This document shows positions 1 to 7,490 of a DNA stretch of 15,491 nt, in pieces; positions within the stretch are counted from its first letter, which is position 1; each line of letters opens with the position of its first letter. Below the pieces are notes generated by a model that was not told where the DNA came from, made no database searches, and was given only the letters and a program-made list of their open reading frames with translations. Source of the DNA: DSNY01 sp037442465 (GTDB lineage Bacteria > Pseudomonadota > Gammaproteobacteria > Burkholderiales > Burkholderiaceae_F); NCBI GenBank assembly GCA_037442465.1, contig JBBIQI010000070.1, positions 1 through 15,491 on the forward strand, read 5' to 3'. The position numbers and the translations under genes were made by a program.

Positions 1-35
1 CTCGGAATGACAAGAACGGGACGGCTCGGAATGAC
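1..35. repeat. Short direct repeat at window edge
   Basis: The 11-base word CTCGGAATGAC occurs at 1-11 and again at 25-35, a 24-base period, and a partial echo (GGGAATG) follows at about 50-56. The word resembles dispersed intergenic repeats containing GTCATTCCGAG, so this may be the end of such an element that continues left of the window. Positions 1-133 hold no gene that I can support. Two copies are too few to name a family. Confidence 0.3.
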
Positions 36-133
36 GAGGGACTTCGGCTGGGAATGCCCCCGAGGCGGCACAGCGAACGAACGACAAATGGCCAACTGCC
101 GGACCTGGGCTGACCGGAAGGACCACGCGCCCC

Positions 134-162
134 TTGACGGCGCCTCGCGGCTCGGATAAATA
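134..162 (+). promoter_or_regulatory. Candidate sigma-70 promoter of the tetR-mutase unit
   Basis: TTGACG at 134-139 is a five-of-six match to the -35 consensus. The A/T-rich stretch GATAAATA at 155-162 offers a -10, either GATAAA at 15 bases spacing or TAAATA at 17 bases. It is the only A/T-rich patch in a GC-rich stretch and lies just upstream of the regulator gene. The -10 match is weak, so the call rests partly on position. Confidence 0.4.
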
Positions 163-163
163 C

Positions 164-184
164 CGAACAACTGTTTGTTTTTCG
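164..184. promoter_or_regulatory. Candidate TetR operator
   Basis: AACAA (166-170) and TTGTT (175-179) form an inverted repeat around CTGT. The outer bases CGAA (164-167) and TTCG (181-184) give a looser second symmetry. The palindrome sits where transcription from the upstream candidate promoter would begin, the usual place for an autorepressing TetR protein to bind. The symmetry is imperfect and no binding site of a close homologue is known to me, so this is inference from position and symmetry. Confidence 0.4.
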
Positions 185-219
185 ATCGACCGGTTCCGTC
201 GCTTGCTCATTCGGCCGTC

Positions 220-804
220 ATGACCGCCGTGCGCGCCCCGCGCGCCGACAACCGCCTGCCGCAGATTCTCGACCAGGCCGCGCGCCTGTTCCGCGCGCAG
301 GGCTTCCAGGGCACATCGGTGCGCGACATCGTGCGCGCGATCGACATGCTGCCGGGGTCGCTGTACTACCACTTCGCGACCAAGGAAGACCTGCTCGCCG
401 CCGTGTACGCCGAGGGCGTGCGGCGCATTTCCGCGCGCGTGCGCGCCGCGATCGCAGGCCAGCGCGATCCGTGGCAGCGGCTCGAGGCGGCGTGCATCGC
501 GCACCTGGAGGCGATCCTCGAAGACGACGACTACGCGCAGGTGGTGATCCGCGTGCGGCCGAGCGACGTGCCGGCCGTGCAGCGGCGCCTGATCGCGTTG
601 CGCGACGAATACGAGGCGCTGATCGCAGGCCTGGTGCGGGATCTGCCGCTGCCGCGCGGCGTGGACCGCCGCACGCTGCGGCTGATGCTGCTGGGCGCAT
701 TGAACTGGGCGCAGACCTGGTACCGGCCCGGGCGCGACTCGCCAAGAGCCATCGCGCGCCGCTTCGTGGCGCTGCTGCAATCCCCGCTCGGAAAGGACGG
801 CTGA
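220..804 (+). CDS. TetR/AcrR-family transcriptional regulator
   Basis: A 194-residue one-domain regulator. Residues 11-57 form the TetR DNA-binding domain: a helix with ARLFRAQGF, then the helix-turn-helix GTSVRDIVRAIDMLPGSLYYHF, followed by TKEDLL. The C-terminal ligand domain carries LLGALNWAQTWYRPG (157-171), a pattern I associate with TetR regulators of fatty-acid and CoA-ester catabolism. The ATG at 220 is preferred because it places the first helix normally. A TTG at 175 would add 15 residues but lies inside the candidate operator. Neither start has a clear ribosome binding site. The stop overlaps the next gene's ATG by one base, so it is probably the first gene of the mutase operon and represses it until an acyl-CoA or related ligand binds. 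The ligand is unknown. Confidence 0.85.
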   Translation: MTAVRAPRADNRLPQILDQAARLFRAQGFQGTSVRDIVRAIDMLPGSLYYHFATKEDLLAAVYAEGVRRISARVRAAIAGQRDPWQRLEAACIAHLEAILEDDDYAQVVIRVRPSDVPAVQRRLIALRDEYEALIAGLVRDLPLPRGVDRRTLRLMLLGALNWAQTWYRPGRDSPRAIARRFVALLQSPLGKDG

Positions 805-1220
805 TGGACATCCGACCGAAAGTGCTGATCACGAAGATCGGCTTTGACGGCCACGACCGCGGCAGCCGCATCGTCGCCGCGGCCCTGCGCGACGCCGGCA
901 TGGAGGTGATCTACACGCCGCCGTGGCAGGAGATCGCCACTGTGGTCAAGCTCGCCACCGAGGAGGACGTCGACGTGATCGGCATCTCGTCGCTGGCGAC
1001 CGATCACCTGATCGTGCCGAAGCTGATGGACGCGCTGCGCGCGGCGGGGCTGGACGACGTGGCGGTGATCGTCGGCGGCATCGTGCCCGACGAGGACGAG
1101 CGCACGCTGCTCGAAGCCGGTGTCGCGCGCGTGTTCCATCCGGGTTCTTCGCTCGACGAGATCGCGCGCTGCGTGCGCGAGTTGACGCTCGCGGTGCGCG
1201 CGCGCCGCGCGACTGCCTGA
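804..1220 (+). CDS. B12-binding small subunit of an acyl-CoA mutase
   Basis: A 138-residue protein made only of the cobalamin-binding Rossmann-like domain found at the C-terminus of methylmalonyl-CoA mutase and as the free small subunit of isobutyryl- and 2-hydroxyisobutyryl-CoA mutases. The base-off/His-on motif is complete: D15-x-H17-x-x-G20, where His17 is the expected lower cobalt ligand, S62-S63-L64, and G91-G92. The opening KVLITKIGFDGHDRG is typical of the family. Its start overlaps the tetR stop by one base and the large subunit begins 10 bases after its end, so the two subunits should be made together. Alone it has no catalytic domain; it would carry adenosylcobalamin for the large subunit. 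Family assignment is firm, but the substrate cannot be read from this subunit. Confidence 0.92.
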   Translation: MDIRPKVLITKIGFDGHDRGSRIVAAALRDAGMEVIYTPPWQEIATVVKLATEEDVDVIGISSLATDHLIVPKLMDALRAAGLDDVAVIVGGIVPDEDERTLLEAGVARVFHPGSSLDEIARCVRELTLAVRARRATA

Positions 1221-1230
1221 GGGGGATGCG

Positions 1231-2910
1231 ATGAACAAGCCCGTCGACGATCGCCTGCTCGCCGGCGCGGACGCCGAAGCACGATGGCGGCGCGAATACG
1301 CCGAACAGATCGACACCGAGCGCGAAGTCGTCAACCGATCTGGCATCGCGATCAAACCGCTGTACACGCCGCGCGACTGGGACTCGTCGCGCCGCGACGT
1401 CGACCTCGGCTACCCGGGGCAGCCGCCGTACACGCGCGGCATCTACGCGACGATGCACCGCGGCCGTACGTGGACGCAGCGGCAGTTGATCGGCCTGGGC
1501 ACGCCCGACGACTACAACGCACGGCTGCGAACGTTGCTCGCGCAAGGCGCAACCGCGATCTCGCTGATCCCGTGCAACTCGGTGTTTCGCGGCTATGACA
1601 TGGACGAGTCGCACTTCGAGCTGCTCGGCACCTGCGGCACGGTGGTCAACACCGCCGAGCACATGGACCGCGCGCTTGCCGGGGTCGATCTGGCCCGCAC
1701 CTCTTGCGCGCTGAACGACCCCTCGCCGTTCACGCTGCTCGCCTTCCTGCTCGCCGTCGCCAAGCAACGCGGCGTCGACTGGCGCACGCTCACCGGCACG
1801 TCGAACCAAAGCGACTACCTGAGCCACTACGTCGCCAACCACATGTTCTTCCGGCTCGCGCTGCCGGCGGCGCGGCGCGTACTCGTCGACCACATCGACT
1901 TCTGCAACCGCTTCGTGCCGAAGTGGAACCCGATGTCGGTGGTCGGCCAGCACATGCAGCAGGCCGGCGCCACGCCGGCCGAAGCAATGGCGTTTGCGCT
2001 GTCGACGGCGATCCAGGTCGCGCAGGACTGCATCGAGCGCGGCATGCCTCCGGACGCCTTCCTGCCGCGCTTCACGTTCTTCTTCGATATCTCGATCTCG
2101 TTCTTCGAAGAGGTCGCCAAGTTCCGTGCCGGCCGCCGCATCTGGGCGCGCATGGCGCGCGAGCGCCTCGGCGCCAGGGATGCGCGCGCCTGGCGCTTCA
2201 AGTTCCACGCCCAGACCTCGGGCGTGGATCTGACGCGCCAGCAGCCGCTGAACAACATCGCGCGCGTCACCGTGCAGGCGATGGCCGGCATCTTCGGCGG
2301 GCTGCAGTCGCTGCACACCGACGCCTACGACGAAGCGCTGTCGTGCCCGACCGATGCCGGCGCGCGCATCGCGATCGCCACGCAGAACATCCTGCGCGAG
2401 GAAGCGCACCTGACCGACGTGATCGACCCGCTCGGCGGCAGCTTCTACGTCGAGGCGCTGACCGACCGAATGGAAGAGGAGATCCTGCGCGTGATCAAGC
2501 TCGTCGACGACGCCGGCGGCATGTATCGCGCGGTCGAGTCCGGGCTGGTGCAGAAGATGATCGGCGAGTCGGCGCGGCGCTTCCAGCAAAAAGTCGAAAG
2601 CGGCGAGCAGACGGTGGTCGGCGTCAACGCGTACCGGATCGAGGAAGACGGGGCCGTGCGCCAGCCGCTGGCGCGCCCCGACCCGGCCGCGATGCGCGCG
2701 CACCTGGAGGCATTCAAGGCATTCAAGGCACAGCGCTCGCCGGCGCAGGTCGCAGCCGCCCTCGCTGCGCTGGCGCGCGCCGCCAATGACGCGCACGAGA
2801 ACGTGTTCGCCAGAGTCGTCGCCGCGGCCGAAGCCGGCTGCACGCACGGCGAGATCTGCGGCACCCTGCGGCGCGAACTCGGCTTCGGCCACGTGCAGGC
2901 GTTCGTCTGA
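1231..2910 (+). CDS. Large catalytic subunit of a B12-dependent acyl-CoA mutase, substrate unassigned
   Basis: A 559-residue protein with the methylmalonyl-CoA mutase TIM-barrel fold and no B12 domain of its own, matching the length of IcmA/HcmA-type subunits. Aligned by eye with Propionibacterium methylmalonyl-CoA mutase, it keeps YATM (72-75), R79, R84, S111, the substrate-carboxylate Arg207 equivalent (R216), PKWN (230-233), His244 (H241) and the H-x-QTSG motif (326-331). It departs in the pocket: Tyr89 becomes L86, Tyr243 becomes Q240, and the conserved FDLPT loop is replaced by PCNSV (114-118). 2-Hydroxyisobutyryl-CoA mutase has Ile and Asp at the first and third of these sites, so this is not a plain HcmA. 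It should rearrange a carbon skeleton of an acyl-CoA by a radical mechanism. A branched or aryl-substituted substrate is possible but unproven. The start is ATG 1231, after GGGGGA. Confidence 0.9.
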   Translation: MNKPVDDRLLAGADAEARWRREYAEQIDTEREVVNRSGIAIKPLYTPRDWDSSRRDVDLGYPGQPPYTRGIYATMHRGRTWTQRQLIGLGTPDDYNARLRTLLAQGATAISLIPCNSVFRGYDMDESHFELLGTCGTVVNTAEHMDRALAGVDLARTSCALNDPSPFTLLAFLLAVAKQRGVDWRTLTGTSNQSDYLSHYVANHMFFRLALPAARRVLVDHIDFCNRFVPKWNPMSVVGQHMQQAGATPAEAMAFALSTAIQVAQDCIERGMPPDAFLPRFTFFFDISISFFEEVAKFRAGRRIWARMARERLGARDARAWRFKFHAQTSGVDLTRQQPLNNIARVTVQAMAGIFGGLQSLHTDAYDEALSCPTDAGARIAIATQNILREEAHLTDVIDPLGGSFYVEALTDRMEEEILRVIKLVDDAGGMYRAVESGLVQKMIGESARRFQQKVESGEQTVVGVNAYRIEEDGAVRQPLARPDPAAMRAHLEAFKAFKAQRSPAQVAAALAALARAANDAHENVFARVVAAAEAGCTHGEICGTLRRELGFGHVQAFV

Positions 2911-2912
2911 CG

Positions 2913-4133
2913 ATGCCCGAGGGCGACCACGCGCTGGTGAAGCGGCTGGCGACGGGCGACCGCCGAGCGATCGCACGCGCGATCAGTGCGATCGAAAACG
3001 GCGCGCCGACAGCCGCGGCGATCGCCGCCGCGGTGGCACCGCGGCTCGGCCGCGCGCACGTCATCGGTATTACCGGCGCGCCGGGTGCCGGCAAGTCGAC
3101 GCTGATCGACGCGCTGCTCGGCGAGCTGATCGCGCGCGGCCACACGATCGCCGTCGTGGCGGTCGATCCGAGCAGTCCGATCACCGGCGGCGCGGTGCTC
3201 GGCGACCGCGTGCGTATGGACCGGCACGCCGGGCACGAGCGCGTGTTCATCCGTTCGCTCGCGTCGCGCGGGCACCTGGGCGGCGTGTCGAAGACGACCG
3301 GCGAGGTTGTCGACGTGCTCGACGCCGCGGGATTCGACGTCGTGATCGTCGAAACGGTCGGTGCCGGGCAGTCGGAAGTCGAAATCGTCGATATCGCCGA
3401 CACGCGCGTCGTCGTCTGCCCGCCCGGGCTGGGCGACGAGGTACAGGCGATCAAGGCCGGCATCCTGGAGATCGCCGAACTGCTGGTCGTCAGCAAGGCC
3501 GACGCGCCCGGTGCCGAGCGCACGGTGCGCGAGTTGAAGGAGATGCTGAGGCTACGCAGCGCCCACGCGGCCAAGGTGCCGGTGCTGTCGACCTGCGCGA
3601 CGCGCAACGAGGGCATCGCCGCGCTGGCCGATGCGATGGTCGCGCACGGGGCGGCCACCGGCCACGGCCGCCGTCTGGCGCAACGACGTTCGCCGGTGGC
3701 CGAGGCGTCGCCCGCGGACGAAGCGCGCCGGCGCCTCGAGCGCCTGGCGGCGGCCGATGCCTTCGGCCGTGCGCTCGGCGTGCGTCTCCTCGACGGCGCA
3801 GCCGGCCATGCGACGGTCGAGATGACGGTGCGCGACGAGCACCTGAATTTCAACGGCAGTTGCCACGGCGGCGTGATCTTCGCGCTTGCCGATTGTGCGT
3901 TCGGGCTGGCGTCGAACTCGCACGGCCGGATCGCCGCCGGCATCGACGCACACATTACCTATCAGGCGGCGGCTGCGCTCGGCGATCGGCTGACGGCGAG
4001 CGCGACCGAGGTGTCGCGCTCGCGCAAGCTTGCCGTCTATCGGATCGACGTGACCAAAGCCGACGGCCAACCGATCTCGAGCTTCACCGGCACCGTCTAC
4101 GTGACGGCCAGGCCGCACGCGCACGCGGGCTGA
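2913..4133 (+). CDS. MeaB-type G-protein fused to a PaaI-type hotdog thioesterase
   Basis: A 406-residue two-domain protein starting two bases after the mutase stop. Residues 8-245 are a MeaB/ArgK GTPase: helical start (LVKRLATGDRRAIARAI), Walker A GAPGAGKST (55-63), VDPSSP (84-89), ETVGAGQSE (147-155), the EVQAIKAGILEIAEL segment (176-190) and the base-recognition motif, here SKAD (194-197) instead of NKxD. Residues about 270-400 are a hotdog domain very like phenylacetate-pathway PaaI: NGSCHGG (314-320) and LADCAF (325-330), with D327 the likely catalytic acid. The C-terminal helical arm that dimerises MeaB appears to be missing and the hotdog follows a short linker. MeaB proteins load and protect B12 mutases; PaaI proteins hydrolyse acyl-CoA thioesters. 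The expected role is mutase chaperone plus removal of a CoA ester; combining these roles is inference. Confidence 0.9.
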   Translation: MPEGDHALVKRLATGDRRAIARAISAIENGAPTAAAIAAAVAPRLGRAHVIGITGAPGAGKSTLIDALLGELIARGHTIAVVAVDPSSPITGGAVLGDRVRMDRHAGHERVFIRSLASRGHLGGVSKTTGEVVDVLDAAGFDVVIVETVGAGQSEVEIVDIADTRVVVCPPGLGDEVQAIKAGILEIAELLVVSKADAPGAERTVRELKEMLRLRSAHAAKVPVLSTCATRNEGIAALADAMVAHGAATGHGRRLAQRRSPVAEASPADEARRRLERLAAADAFGRALGVRLLDGAAGHATVEMTVRDEHLNFNGSCHGGVIFALADCAFGLASNSHGRIAAGIDAHITYQAAAALGDRLTASATEVSRSRKLAVYRIDVTKADGQPISSFTGTVYVTARPHAHAG

Positions 4134-4207
4134 ACGAAGGTCGCGGCATCGGCAACCCGGCGCGCTGCGCCGACGCGCGTTCGACTCAACCTGAAAAGCT
4201 CATTTGA

Positions 4208-4342
4208 ACCACAGAGACACAGAGAACACAGAGGAAAAACAAACCGTTGTGCGAATACGCTCTCTCACCCCGCGGGTCAGGCGGGGAATGCGGGCAAGGA
4301 CTTGATTTTTCGCCTTTCTCTGTGCCTCTGTGTCTCTGTGGT
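4208..4342. repeat. Inverted repeat of the ACCACAGAGACACAGAG type between convergent genes
   Basis: The 17-base arm ACCACAGAGACACAGAG at 4208-4224 is matched perfectly by its reverse complement at 4326-4342. The similarity continues imperfectly inward as CACAGAG-rich sequence. In the loop, CCCCGC (4268-4273) and GCGGGG (4281-4286) form a second small hairpin. This sequence type is, from general knowledge, a widely dispersed intergenic repeat in environmental bacteria, often mis-annotated as small proteins reading LCVLCVSVV. It fills most of the 222-base gap between the mutase unit and the efflux pump, which run toward each other, so it could end transcription from both sides. There is no obvious T-run, so intrinsic terminator function is not shown. 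Bases 4134-4207 hold nothing else recognisable. Confidence 0.8.
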
Positions 4343-4355
4343 GAGAAATCTAGGC

Positions 4356-7300
4356 TCAATGCTGCTTGTCCGCCGGCTGCGCCGCGAGCGCGGCCGCGCC
4401 GCCGCGCCGCACGCCGAGCTTGAACCAGCGTCGCTCCCATGCATCGAGGTACGAGTAGATCACCGGCACGACGACCAGCGTCAGCAGCGTCGAGGTGATG
4501 ACGCCGCCGATGATCGCTCGGCCCATCGGTGCCTGCTGCTCGGCGCCTTCGCCCAGGCCAAGTGCGAGCGGCAGCATGCCGAAGATCATCGCCGCGGTCG
4601 TCATCAGGATCGGCCGCAGCCGCACCTGCGCGGCGGCGGCAAGCGCATCGAGGCGGCTCAAGCCGTTCCTCTGCCCCTGGTTGGCAAAGTCCACCAGCAG
4701 GATCGCGTTTTTCGTCACGAGGCCCATCAGGAACACGATTCCGATCATCGAGAAGATGTTCAGCGTCGTGCCGGTGACGAGCAGCGCGAGCATCACGCCG
4801 ACGATCGCGAGTGGCAGCGAGGCCATGATCGCGATCGGCTGGATGAAGCTGCCGAACTGCGAGGCCAGCACGATGTAGATGAAGATCACCGCCAGCAGCA
4901 GGGCGCCGAAGATCGCGCTCGCGACCTCCTGCTGATCCTTGATCTGACCGCCGGTGTCGAAGCGCAGCCCAGGCGGAAGCTGGTACGAGTTGACCAGCGC
5001 CTGCACCTCCTTGCCCGCGTCGCCGGCCGGCCGCCCCTCGACGTTGGCGAACAGCGCGACCCGCCGCTGCAGATCCTGCCGCCGGATGTTCTCCGGGTTG
5101 AAGGTGCGCTCGATCGTCGCAATCGCGCGCAGTGCAACTACCTCGGGCGAGCCGTCGGCGAGCTGGCGCCCGGTCGCGATGTTCAGGTTGGCGATGTCGT
5201 CGACCACCGTGCGGCTGGCGCGAGGCAGTTGCGTGATCACCTCGTAGTTCTGTCCGTCGGGGGCGAGCCAGTAGCCGGAGTTCTCGCCGCCGACCAGCGC
5301 CCGCAGCGTCGAACCGAGCTGCGCATGCGTGATGCCGTACTCGGCCGCCAGTTCCGGCTTCAGCCGCACCGCCAGCGCCGGCGTGCCGTCCTTGACCGTG
5401 ACGTCGATGTCGGTCACGCCGCGGATCTGCGCGATCCGGTTCTTGAAGTCCTCGATCACCCGGTTCATCGCGACGTCATCGTTGCCGAGCAGCGCGACGT
5501 AGATCGCGCCGCCGAAGCCGACCGTCAGTTGCACGCCCGGAATGCCGGCGACGCGCTTGCGGATCGCCTCCTCGATCTTCTTCTGCGAGCGCTGGCGCTC
5601 GGCGCGCGGCACGAGCTTCAGGTTGATGCGACCGCTGTTGCGCGCGCCGTCGGTCCCGATCGAGGTGTCGATCGATTCGATCTCCTTGAACTCGCGCAGC
5701 GCCTCCTCGACGCGCCGCACGCGTTCGTCGGCGTATTCGAGGCTCGAGCCGACCGGCATCGTCAGCCGCACGCTGGTGAAGCTCTGGTCGGCTTCCGGCA
5801 TCAGCTCGCCGCCGACGATGCCGGCGAGCGGGATGCTGGCGACGAAGCTCGCCGCCGCGATCGCCAGCGTGGTCTTGCGGCGCGCGAGCGCGGCGCGCAG
5901 CAGCTTGTCGTAGATCCCGTGCCAGGACTCGACCCAGCGGTCGAAAGTGCGCAGCACCGGGCCGATCAGCCGTACATTCAGCGCGCCTTCGGGCGGGTCG
6001 CGCCAGATCGCCGACAGCATCGGATCGAGCGTGAAGCTGACGAACAGCGACACCAGCACCGCGACGACGACCGTCATGCCGAACGGATAGAAGAACTTGC
6101 CGACGATGCCGCTCATGAAGGCAATCGGAACGAACACCGCGACGATCGAAAACGTCGTCGCCAGCACCGCCAGCCCGATCTCGTCGGTGCCTTCGCGCGC
6201 CGCCGTGTAGTGGTCCTTGCCCATGCGGATATGGCGCACGATGTTCTCGCGAACGACGATGGCGTCGTCGATCAGCAGGCCGATGCACAGGCTCAGCGCC
6301 ATCAGCGTCATGTAGTTCAGCGTGAAGCCGAGCGCGTACACGGCGATGAAGCTCGCGATCACCGCGATCGGCAGCGTGAGCCCCGTGATCACCGTGCTGC
6401 GCCACGAACCGAGGAACAGGAACACGATCAGCACCGTGAGAGCCGCGCCCTCGGCGATCGTGCGCTTGACGTTGTCGACCGACTGCTGCACGAAATCGGC
6501 CATCGCCCACATGAATTTCAGCTCGACGCCCGGCGGCAGCTGCTTGCGGATGTCGACCGCGGCCTCCTTGAGCTGGCGGCCCACATCGACGATGTTGGCG
6601 TCCTGTGCCTTGAACACCCACACGCCGATCGCGGGCTGGCCGTCGATGCGCGTCAGCGAGCGCCGTTCGGCCTCGCCGTCGACGACGGTGGCGACCTGCG
6701 ACAGCAGGATCGGCGCACCGTTCGGGCCCTTGGGCCGCGCAACGACGATGCGCTCGAAGTCGAGCGGCGAAGTGAGCCGCCCGTCGACGCGGACGATCGC
6801 CTCCGAGGTCGCGTTGGAGATCGTTCCCACCGGCACGCTGACATTGGCCGTGCGGAGCGCGGCCACGACCTGGTCGACCGTAAAGCCGAAGGCGGTCAGC
6901 TTGGCCGGATCGACGCGCGCCTGGATCTGGCGGGTCACCGTGCCGCCCAGGTCGACACGCCCCACGCCGCTGACCCGCTCGAAGCCCTTCTGCACGATTC
7001 GCTCGGCGATCAGCGTGAGTTCCCGCTGCGACCTGTCGCGGCCGAGCAGCGCGAACGAGGCGACCGGCTGGTCGTTTTCGGTCTCGGCGCGCGTGACGAT
7101 CGGATCCTTGGCGTCGCGCGGAAAGCCCGCGCGGATCTGCGCCAGCTTGTCGCGCACTTCCTGCATCGCGCGCGTCACGTCGACGTCGAGGCGGAACTCG
7201 ACCCAGGTGAGCGAGCGCCCTTCGTCCGAACGCGACAGGATGCGCTTCACACCCGCGACGGTGTTGACCGCGTTTTCGACCGGCTTGGCCAGATCGTTTT

Positions 7301-7478
7301 CCACCTGCTCGGGCGAGGCCCCCGGATAGCCGATCCAGATCTGCACGCCCGGCGGGCTCACGTCGGGCATCGGTTCCACGCCGAGCCGGGCGTACGAAAA
7401 CAGGCCGAGCACGGTGAGCGCCACCATCACCATGGTGGCGAAGACCGGGTGGTTGATCGAAACGCGGGTGATCCACAT
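4356..7478 (-). CDS. RND-family efflux pump, inner-membrane subunit
   Basis: A 1040-residue hydrophobe/amphiphile exporter (HAE-1, AcrB family) of normal length. The N-terminal membrane helix follows the typical MWITRVSINHPVFATMV opening. The proton-relay residues are in place: D404-D405 in LLIDDAIVVREN (TM4) and K923 in LMGLVTKNAILL (TM10). Two large periplasmic loops (about 30-340 and 555-855) hold the substrate-binding porter regions, and the second half ends in GGVITSTLLTLVVVPVIYSY. The start lies 12 bases after the adaptor gene's stop, so the pair is one operon. Substrates cannot be told from sequence; antibiotics, solvents or toxic metabolites are all possible. An outer-membrane TolC-type partner must be encoded elsewhere. 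I do not assign a specific name such as mdtC or acrB. Confidence 0.94.
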   Translation of the reverse strand: MWITRVSINHPVFATMVMVALTVLGLFSYARLGVEPMPDVSPPGVQIWIGYPGASPEQVENDLAKPVENAVNTVAGVKRILSRSDEGRSLTWVEFRLDVDVTRAMQEVRDKLAQIRAGFPRDAKDPIVTRAETENDQPVASFALLGRDRSQRELTLIAERIVQKGFERVSGVGRVDLGGTVTRQIQARVDPAKLTAFGFTVDQVVAALRTANVSVPVGTISNATSEAIVRVDGRLTSPLDFERIVVARPKGPNGAPILLSQVATVVDGEAERRSLTRIDGQPAIGVWVFKAQDANIVDVGRQLKEAAVDIRKQLPPGVELKFMWAMADFVQQSVDNVKRTIAEGAALTVLIVFLFLGSWRSTVITGLTLPIAVIASFIAVYALGFTLNYMTLMALSLCIGLLIDDAIVVRENIVRHIRMGKDHYTAAREGTDEIGLAVLATTFSIVAVFVPIAFMSGIVGKFFYPFGMTVVVAVLVSLFVSFTLDPMLSAIWRDPPEGALNVRLIGPVLRTFDRWVESWHGIYDKLLRAALARRKTTLAIAAASFVASIPLAGIVGGELMPEADQSFTSVRLTMPVGSSLEYADERVRRVEEALREFKEIESIDTSIGTDGARNSGRINLKLVPRAERQRSQKKIEEAIRKRVAGIPGVQLTVGFGGAIYVALLGNDDVAMNRVIEDFKNRIAQIRGVTDIDVTVKDGTPALAVRLKPELAAEYGITHAQLGSTLRALVGGENSGYWLAPDGQNYEVITQLPRASRTVVDDIANLNIATGRQLADGSPEVVALRAIATIERTFNPENIRRQDLQRRVALFANVEGRPAGDAGKEVQALVNSYQLPPGLRFDTGGQIKDQQEVASAIFGALLLAVIFIYIVLASQFGSFIQPIAIMASLPLAIVGVMLALLVTGTTLNIFSMIGIVFLMGLVTKNAILLVDFANQGQRNGLSRLDALAAAAQVRLRPILMTTAAMIFGMLPLALGLGEGAEQQAPMGRAIIGGVITSTLLTLVVVPVIYSYLDAWERRWFKLGVRRGGAAALAAQPADKQH

Positions 7479-7490
7479 GGCGCGCCCCGC

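Noticed and set aside
946..2976. A 676-codon minus-strand frame opposite the mutase
   Set aside because: No recognisable motifs, Arg/Asp/His-rich composition, and it covers a firmly identified + strand operon.
4186..4440. An 84-residue minus-strand protein containing FFLCVLCVSVV
   Set aside because: It is the translation of the inverted repeat plus the end of the pump gene, a known kind of false small gene.
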